Source: Candidatus Aenigmatarchaeota archaeon
GTDB taxonomy: Archaea > Aenigmatarchaeota > Aenigmatarchaeia > QMZS01
Reading direction: 5' to 3'
Assembly: GCA_003663355.1 (NCBI GenBank)
Contig: QMZV01000020.1
Coordinates: forward strand, 1 to 11,080
Length of the DNA stretch: 11,080 nt
Translations under genes and position numbers: made by a program
Part shown: in pieces, positions 1 through 6,000 of the stretch
Position numbering within the stretch: position 1 is the stretch's first letter
Layout of the letters: every line of letters begins with the position of its first letter
Notes under the pieces: generated by a model
Databases searched by the model: none
What the model was told of the DNA's origin: nothing
The model's input: only the letters and a program-made list of their open reading frames with translations

Positions 1-1020
1 AACTTCTCTTAATTTTTCAACTTTTCTCAAATAAATTCCCCTTTGTTTCCACCATTCAATATTGTATTTATTTAATTGCTTTTCTGAAGTATCTCCCTTC
101 TGCAATGCTTCGTCTATAACTTCTGCAGCAATTCTTCCGGCAAACTGGGCTTCGTAAATTCCTCCTCCATGAATTGGATTTACTTGATGTGCGGCATCTC
201 CAACAACAAGAAAATTGTCTAAAGTCATTTTCTTCAAAAATCCTCCAACAGGAATGCCTCCAGCATTTACTTCCAATATGGAACCTTTTCTCAATTCTGA
301 TTTGCTTTCTATAAATTTCTTCAGATAATCAATTGCTGGAACTTCACTGTTGCCAATAATCCCAATTCCAACATTTGCAACATCTTTGCCTTTCGGGAAT
401 AACCAAAGATAACCACGGGGTGCGATTTTATTTCCAAAATACAGATAAATTTTTTTAGGATCTTCAATTTCAATTCCCGTCATTTCAAATTGGACTCCAG
501 AATCAACAAGTAGAGGATTGCAGGTTGTATTTAAACCAGCCAACCTTGATATCTTTGATTCAATACCATCTGCCGCAACCAAAACTTTGCATCTTTCAGA
601 AAATTCTTTTCCAAAAAATTCTCCTTTAACTCCAACAATCTTCCCATCTTCTTTAAGGACCTCCTTAATATTTGTCTTTGCCTGGATTTTTGCTCCCTTT
701 CTTGCCGCTTCCTCAGCAAGCCATTTGTCAAATACTTTCCTTTCTAAAATATAGCCATTATCTTTACCGTAATCAATTTCAACAAATTTTCCATTTGGAG
801 CATAAATCCTTGCACCATTTATTTTCTGCCTTATACAGTTTGCTGGAGGATTTAATTTTAATCTTTCAAGACCTCCTAAAGAAATTCCTTCAGCGCATCT
901 TTTTGGAGCTCCAATTTCTTGCCTTTTCTCATAGAGAATAACATCATATCCCTTCTCTGCCAAAAACTTTGCCGTCGCAGAACCCCCAGGTCCCCCACCA
1001 ACAATAATTATGTCTCTCAT
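1..1020 (-). CDS. Geranylgeranyl reductase family FAD-dependent oxidoreductase (3' end cut off by window)
   Basis: The reading frame is open from an ATG at 1018-1020 to the left edge, giving 340 residues without a stop; family members are usually near 390-400 residues, so about 50-60 C-terminal residues are missing. Residues 1-30 form the FAD Rossmann strand, with VGGGPGGS at 7-14. The family signature KRCAEGIS lies at 40-47, VAADG at 148-152, and the YxWxFP substrate-pocket motif at 204-209 (GYLWLFPKG). The second flavin motif VVGDAAH is at 272-278, followed by NPIHGGGI at 281-288. Such enzymes reduce the double bonds of geranylgeranyl chains of archaeal membrane lipids at the membrane face, using FADH2 fed by ferredoxin or another donor. 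The gene diverges from the Fe-S ATPase operon. No Shine-Dalgarno precedes the start. Family assignment is firm. The exact substrate (digeranylgeranyl glycerophospholipid or a free prenyl chain) is inferred. Confidence 0.92.
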   Translation of the reverse strand, partial: MRDIIIVGGGPGGSATAKFLAEKGYDVILYEKRQEIGAPKRCAEGISLGGLERLKLNPPANCIRQKINGARIYAPNGKFVEIDYGKDNGYILERKVFDKWLAEEAARKGAKIQAKTNIKEVLKEDGKIVGVKGEFFGKEFSERCKVLVAADGIESKISRLAGLNTTCNPLLVDSGVQFEMTGIEIEDPKKIYLYFGNKIAPRGYLWLFPKGKDVANVGIGIIGNSEVPAIDYLKKFIESKSELRKGSILEVNAGGIPVGGFLKKMTLDNFLVVGDAAHQVNPIHGGGIYEAQFAGRIAAEVIDEALQKGDTSEKQLNKYNIEWWKQRGIYLRKVEKLREV

Positions 1021-1033
1021 AATAGGTAAAGCC

Positions 1034-1048
1034 AATATTTTTTAATTT
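1034..1048 (-). promoter_or_regulatory. Putative archaeal TATA box of the reductase gene
   Basis: Read on the minus strand this is AAATTAAAAAATATT. Its first ten bases end 18 bases before the ATG at 1020, and no ribosome-binding site lies between. The spacing matches the candidate boxes of three other genes in this window and fits a leaderless transcript. The region is very AT-rich, so chance similarity is possible. Confidence 0.35.
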
Positions 1049-1120
1049 CTTCTATTTTTGTTTTTGTATCTCATTCTTTCAAAACTAAAACATCTCCTCT
1101 TTTTAATTCAAAATATTAAG

Positions 1121-1143
1121 AAAATTAAGGATCTCTTAATTTT
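1121..1143. repeat. Inverted repeat, 9-bp arms
   Basis: The arms AAAATTAAG and CTTAATTTT are perfectly complementary around the gap GATCT, and a T run continues past the right arm. It could form a hairpin in RNA or bind a dimeric protein. Nothing transcribed towards it from the left is visible, so a terminator role is not obvious. AT-rich sequence yields such repeats by chance. Confidence 0.4.
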
Positions 1144-1171
1144 TCAAGGAAAGAATGAAAAGATTTATCAA

Positions 1172-1188
1172 TTGTATAAAATATACAA
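1172..1188. promoter_or_regulatory. Perfect 17-bp palindrome containing a symmetric TATA-like core
   Basis: TTGTATAAAATATACAA has 7-bp arms around AAA. It sits about 150 bp from the start codon of each divergent gene, so it is too far out to be the proximal TATA box of either. It could be a shared operator for a dimeric regulator or the promoter of an unannotated short transcript. The symmetry is seen directly; the function is inferred. Confidence 0.35.
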
Positions 1189-1322
1189 ATTAACCAGATT
1201 TAGAGATGAGAATTTCATTAATTTGATGGCTTACTGAATTTTTTGAAAAGAAAAATTAAAAAGCAAAACTTAAACACAATCTAAAATAAATAGAAACTAA
1301 ACTATTATGTTAAAAAAATGTT

Positions 1323-1330
1323 GATGAGGA
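1323..1330 (+). promoter_or_regulatory. Ribosome-binding site of the first Fe-S ATPase gene
   Basis: GATGAGGA includes GAGG, complementary to the archaeal 16S 3' tail, and ends six bases before the ATG at 1337. It selects that ATG over the out-of-frame ATG at 1318. Unlike the other monocistronic genes here, this message therefore appears to have a leader. Confidence 0.55.
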
Positions 1331-1336
1331 AATAAA

Positions 1337-2164
1337 ATGAGAATTGCAATTACTGGCGGAAAAGGAGGAACAGGAAAATCAACAATAGCAACAGCTTTAT
1401 CTTACAAATTATCAAAAACAAAAAAAGTTTTGCTTCTTGATTTGGATGTTGATTGCCCAAATGATGATTTGATTCTCGGAATTAAAACAGAAAAAGTAAA
1501 AGATGTTGAAACCATGATTCCAAAATTTGATTATAAAAAATGTGTAAAATGTGGCTTATGTTCAAAAGTTTGCAGAGAGCATGCAATTGTCTTTGTTAAG
1601 GGAAATTTTCCCTTTGTAATTCAAGAACAATGCATTGGTTGCAAAGCTTGCAAAATTGCATGTCCAAGAAATGCTATAACAGAAGCAAAACAGAAAATAG
1701 GTGAAATTTTCATTGGCAAAAAAGGAAATATTACATTGATTGGAGGAAAAATGAAACCTGGGATTGAAGAATCAAGTTTAGTTGTAAATGCAGTAAAAAA
1801 ATTTTCAGAGCAATATAAAAATTATGATTATGTAATTGTTGATACTGCAGCAGGTACTCATTGCCCAGTTATCTCTGCTTTAATTGGTTGCAATATGGTA
1901 TTTGCTGTAACAGAGCCAACTCCTCTTGGACATCATGATTTAGAATTAATTTTAAAGTTAGCAAAAAAATTGAAAATCAAAAGTTATGTTATTCTGAACA
2001 GGTCAGATATTGCAAATAAAAAAATAATTGAAAATCTTGCAAGAAGATATAAATCAAAAATCATTGCGGAAATTCCTTACAGCAAGGAAATTGAAAAATG
2101 CTATGCAGAGGGAAAGCCAATTGAACATACATCTATAAATCAAATTATTGAGGTGATAAGATGA
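1337..2164 (+). CDS. MinD/Mrp-like P-loop ATPase with inserted two-[4Fe-4S] ferredoxin domain (COG1149 type), paralogue 1
   Basis: This 275-residue protein begins with a deviant Walker A motif, GGKGGTGKST (7-16). A Walker A' region LDLDVD (34-39) and a Walker B-like VIVDTAAG (166-173) follow, and NRSD (221-224) occupies the base-recognition position. Between switch I and the core is a ferredoxin insert with two complete CxxCxxCxxxC motifs: C69/C72/C75/C79 and C99/C102/C105/C109, the latter ending in the CP typical of [4Fe-4S] ferredoxins. Proteins of this architecture are cytosolic ATPases of anaerobes, often encoded as adjacent paralogous pairs; in Desulfovibrio such a pair belongs to the orange-protein (ORP) complex. 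Their reaction is not settled; ATP-driven Fe-S or electron handling is an inference. The stop overlaps the start of the next gene by four bases, so the two are probably co-translated. It lacks the features of a true septum-site MinD. Confidence 0.9.
   Translation: MRIAITGGKGGTGKSTIATALSYKLSKTKKVLLLDLDVDCPNDDLILGIKTEKVKDVETMIPKFDYKKCVKCGLCSKVCREHAIVFVKGNFPFVIQEQCIGCKACKIACPRNAITEAKQKIGEIFIGKKGNITLIGGKMKPGIEESSLVVNAVKKFSEQYKNYDYVIVDTAAGTHCPVISALIGCNMVFAVTEPTPLGHHDLELILKLAKKLKIKSYVILNRSDIANKKIIENLARRYKSKIIAEIPYSKEIEKCYAEGKPIEHTSINQIIEVIR
2150..2157 (+). promoter_or_regulatory. Ribosome-binding site of the second Fe-S ATPase gene
   Basis: GAGGTGAT is a full match to the anti-Shine-Dalgarno complement of archaeal 16S RNA. 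It lies inside the last codons of the first gene and ends three bases before the ATG at 2161. It supports translational coupling and fixes the second start at the ATGA overlap. Confidence 0.75.
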
Positions 2165-3042
2165 AAACAATAACAATTTTATCTGGTAAAGGTGGGGTTG
2201 GAAAGAGCTCAATCACGGCTTCTTTATCAATACTTCTTGCAAAAAAATATAAGATTGTTGCAGTTGATTGCGATGTTGATGCCCCAAATCTTGGTTTATT
2301 ATTCGGGATTAAAAAGTTCAAAAACATTGAGAAAGTATCAACAAATTATAAAGCATTTACAAACAAAAAAATCAATAAATGTAAAAATATAGACTTGGTA
2401 AATATCTGTGCTTTTCATGCCATCTCACTAAAAGGGAAGGTGCCTGTAATAAATAAACTTTTGTGTGAAGGTTGCGGTGCATGCAAATTATTATGTCCAG
2501 AGGGAATAGAATTAAAAAAGGTGAAAAATGCGGAAGTTGGAGAAACAAAAACAAGATATGGATTTTATATTGTTTCCGGCCAGCTGAAAATTGGCGAATC
2601 AGGCTCTGGAAATGTTGTTGAGGTTGTTAAAGAAAGAGCAAGAAAAATTGCTAAAAAGATAAATGCAGATTTTATTGTTGTTGATTCATCTGCCGGAATT
2701 GGATGCCAGGTAATAGCTTCTATTCGTGATTCTGATTATGTTGTTGCAATTAGAGAACCTACCCCATCTGCTTTAAGTGATTTAAAAAGGGTTTTAAAAG
2801 TTGTTGAACATTTTAAAATTCCTTACGGAATTGTTATAAACAAATTTGATATAAATAAAAGATTTGCAAAAAAAATAGAGAACTTTGCAAGGAAAAGCGA
2901 AATTACAATTATTGGAAAATTGCCTTATGATAAATCCTTTGTTGAAGCATTGGTAAATCTTGAGCCCGTTGTTGTTTATAATAAAAAATTTGAAAAATTA
3001 TTTCTTGACATCTTAAATAATGTAAATTATTACTTAAAATAG
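2161..3042 (+). CDS. MinD/Mrp-like P-loop ATPase with inserted ferredoxin domain, paralogue 2, first Fe-S motif degenerate
   Basis: This 293-residue protein has the same plan as its upstream neighbour. SGKGGVGKSS (8-17) is the deviant Walker A, followed by VDCDVDAPN (35-43), the Walker B-like VVDSSAG (173-179) and NKFD (227-230). The ferredoxin insert differs: only C74 and C83 remain where four cysteines of the first CxxCxxCxxxC would stand, while the second motif is intact (C102/C105/C108/C112, then P). It can therefore bind one [4Fe-4S] cluster, with a second site lost or altered. The neighbour keeps both, so the pair may work as an asymmetric heterodimer (inference). Translation is coupled through the ATGA overlap. 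The gene ends 12 bp from the convergent ribonucleotide reductase gene, so the two share a terminator region. No ORP/NifX-like partner gene is visible in the window. Confidence 0.88.
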   Translation: MKTITILSGKGGVGKSSITASLSILLAKKYKIVAVDCDVDAPNLGLLFGIKKFKNIEKVSTNYKAFTNKKINKCKNIDLVNICAFHAISLKGKVPVINKLLCEGCGACKLLCPEGIELKKVKNAEVGETKTRYGFYIVSGQLKIGESGSGNVVEVVKERARKIAKKINADFIVVDSSAGIGCQVIASIRDSDYVVAIREPTPSALSDLKRVLKVVEHFKIPYGIVINKFDINKRFAKKIENFARKSEITIIGKLPYDKSFVEALVNLEPVVVYNKKFEKLFLDILNNVNYYLK

Positions 3043-3054
3043 ATATTCTTTTAA
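3043..3054. terminator. Short convergent intergenic region with T-rich stretch
   Basis: Only 12 bp separate the stop codons of the plus-strand Fe-S ATPase gene and the minus-strand reductase gene. The stretch TTCTTTTAA could act as an archaeal U-rich termination signal for the rightward message, and the AT-rich 3' ends of the genes could serve for the leftward one. No hairpin is evident. Termination here is inferred from the arrangement. Confidence 0.25.
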
Positions 3055-6000
3055 TCAGGAACAAACAGAATAACCGCAACTTTTGCAAATTTTACAACCT
3101 TCTTCCCTCACCATTTTTTCACCGCAATTTGGACAAATATCATTTTTATTTTTTTCTTCTTTTTTATCTTCAGAATAAAAACTAATTACTTGCTCTTCTC
3201 TGCTTCTATCTCTATAAACCGTAATTCCTTTGCATTTCATTTTCCACGCAAGCATATAAATTTCCTCTATATCCTGTATTGTTGCTGAGTTAGGTAAATT
3301 TATTGTATTGTGATTTACAAATCCATTAGCTATAAATGAATTTGTCTCTGGAATGAATAAATCGTAAACTTTTTCTTCTCCATAACCAATTTCATCAATT
3401 TTATCAAAGAATATGTTTTGATTAACAACTTCTTTAAGTTTTTTCCATTCTTCCTCATCTGAAAATTCTTGACATATATCAAGTAACCAAATTAAGTTTT
3501 CTCTGCTTATTTCTTTACCATAAAGCAAGCTTTTAATTTGAATTTTCAATTTTTCACTTCTACAGGCATTTCTTTTCTTTATTATTAATTTTTTTACCAG
3601 ATTTTTAACATTTGGTATAATATCAGAAGTATCATACTGAAGATTCCTCTTTATTTCCTTAGCTAAATTATTCTTTCTATTTTCAGCAAAGCCAATTTTA
3701 TCCAAATATTTATTAACATATTTACCAGAGATAACCACCTCATAAGAATATCCATTATTTATTTTTTTCCTTCTTAAAGACGAAATTATACCTAAATTTG
3801 CGAGTAGTAAGTGGACACCTCTTGCAAGTTCTTTTGAAACAGTAGTTATAGGGCAGACTCTCTTTTTACTTACATACCCATCCAAAGTCAATCCTTTAAT
3901 AAATTCTTCTATAATCTCTTTTCCAGCCATATAAATGCATTTTGGTATTTTTTTTGTTTTAGAATTAGTCCCTACACCGATATAATCTTTTAAAAATCTT
4001 ACCAAAGCTTTAGAGTTCGTAACCGCATTATATAAATTTTTTCTACGATTATCTTTTTGCAAAGTAACATTAACTTTAAATAATTTCTTTACAAGCTTTA
4101 CATAATCATCTAAAATTTCATTTTTGTTTTGAGAAAATAAAATACTGTTTTTATTTAAACTACCATCAGAAATGTGATAACCTAAAAATCTACCAAAATC
4201 CTTTGTTATTTTTATAGGGATTTTTACATTTTTTGAATTTGTCAATAATTTGGTTTTAAAGTAATCTCCATAAACTTCTTTTAATAAATAGGCATTTCCA
4301 AAATAATTTTGGTTGTAAGCAATTAAACAATAATCTCCTTTTTTAATATTTTCTAAATATTCCCACCTTATTATTCCATTCTTATCAATTATTTTAATTC
4401 TGTGATTTGGAGTTCCGGATATTGCAAAACCTTTCTTGGTTTTTAATTTAATTATTTTTCTTTTGCCGCCGTAATAAAATTGTTTTGCTAAAACTTCTTT
4501 ATCTTTGTCCATAACTTTCAAATTTGTATTTGCGAAGGAGTCCTCTGGTAGATTTTTGATCAAAGGATTTAAAGTTAGCATTCCCTTTTCTGTTAGTATT
4601 ATACTATCTCCAGTTATACACTTGCTTACAGCATTGTCTGTATGCTTTTGGAATGCTGCCTGTATTCTTAAGTGCCACTTAGGAGAAACATCATGAGCAG
4701 AAACAAATATTTTTCTAATATTCTCCGGGATTTCCAAAATATCTTGTATAGAAGCCTTACCAGCAACTTTTCTTATTATTTTCTCATTATATAATCCCTT
4801 TTCCCTTAAAATTCTCTCAAACAATTGATTTGTCTCAACAAGATTCTCGCCTAATGAATTTGCAACATTTCTCATATATGAAATTGCAAAAATTGGTTCT
4901 ATCCCTGAAGAGCAATTTGCTATAATCCCTATGCTTCCTGTTGGAGCAATTGTTGTTACTGTTGCATTTCTCATATACTTTTCATTCTTCCAAATTGATT
5001 TTCTAATATTTGGGAAATTTCCTCTTAATTTTCCCAATTCTCTTGATTTATTTCTTGCTGTTTCAGTTATAAATTTCATTATCTCTTCTGCAAGTTTTTC
5101 TGCTTCCTCACTATCATAAGGAATTTCAAGCAATATCAGTAAGTCAGCGAATCCCATAACCCCCAATCCAATTTTCCTATTTGCTTTTGTTGCTTTCTCT
5201 ATCTCTTTAATTGGAAAAACATTTATATCTATTATATTATCTAAGAAGTGCACTGCAGTTTCAACAGTATCTTTTAATTTTTTCCAATCTATTTCATATT
5301 TATCTTCAACTTTTTTTACCATTTTTGATAAATTTATTGAACCGAGATTGCAGCTTTCATATGGTAGGAGAGGTTGTTCACCACAATCAAGTGATAAAAA
5401 TCCATTAGTTATAAAACTTAAAGTTTTTGGCTCTGTTAAATCATAAACTTTTTTCTCACCAACATATTTTATTTCTTTTATTTTATCTTCAAATTTATCA
5501 GAGTAGTAAGCTCTGTCTAACTTTTGTATCTTGTTTTTATTTTTATTAACTAAAAATCCTATTTTTTTTATAAATTTAGGAATATTTTCTCTGCTAATAT
5601 TTAACTCAAACAAAATATCTGAACCATATGTACATATTTCTCCTTTTTTATTTTTGTATTTAAACAGATTTTTTCTACTATTATAAATTCTTGATTTAAT
5701 TCCTAAGTTTAATAACAGAAGTTGAACTTCTTTTAGCAATTTTTCTGATTTTGAAGTTAGCCTTATATAATAATTTTTGGTAGGTTCATAAATTCCAATT
5801 GTCCCATCAGCAGAAAACAAACCTTGCAAAAATCCTACAACAACTTCTTTTGGAGCAGTGAAGATGCTAGCAGGAACTTCTTTCTTATCTGCTTTTACAG
5901 GTTTAACACCTAATTTCTTAAAGAAATCAACAAAATATTTTGAATGATAGGATAAGTGTATGGTTCCATTACTTCTCTTTACTTCTTTTATTTCTTTGCC

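Larger units (their letters stand above)
1021..1336. other. Divergent intergenic region between the reductase and the Fe-S ATPase operon
   Basis: This 316-bp spacer holds no convincing gene on either strand. It contains an inverted repeat with 9-bp arms (AAAATTAAG at 1121-1129, CTTAATTTT at 1135-1143, 5-base gap) followed by a short T run. It also contains a perfect palindrome TTGTATA-AAA-TATACAA at 1172-1188, almost exactly at the midpoint of the spacer. A weak box A candidate, CTTAAACA at 1269-1276, could serve the rightward operon and would give a leader of roughly 35-40 bases. The outer ends carry the reductase promoter and the operon's ribosome-binding site. No tRNA-like or riboswitch-like fold was recognised. 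Confidence 0.6.

Noticed and set aside
518..941. Open frames on both strands inside the left-edge reductase gene
   Set aside because: The correct minus-strand frame is continuous from 1020 to 1 with all family motifs in order, so these are out-of-frame shadows.
2145..2554. Short open frames overlapping the junction of the Fe-S ATPase genes
   Set aside because: They overlap two well-supported genes in other frames and show no recognisable motif.
1337..3042. Assignment of the ATPase pair as septum-site MinD
   Set aside because: The ferredoxin insert and the paired arrangement place them in the Fe-S-containing MinD/Mrp group, and no MinC or MinE partner is present.
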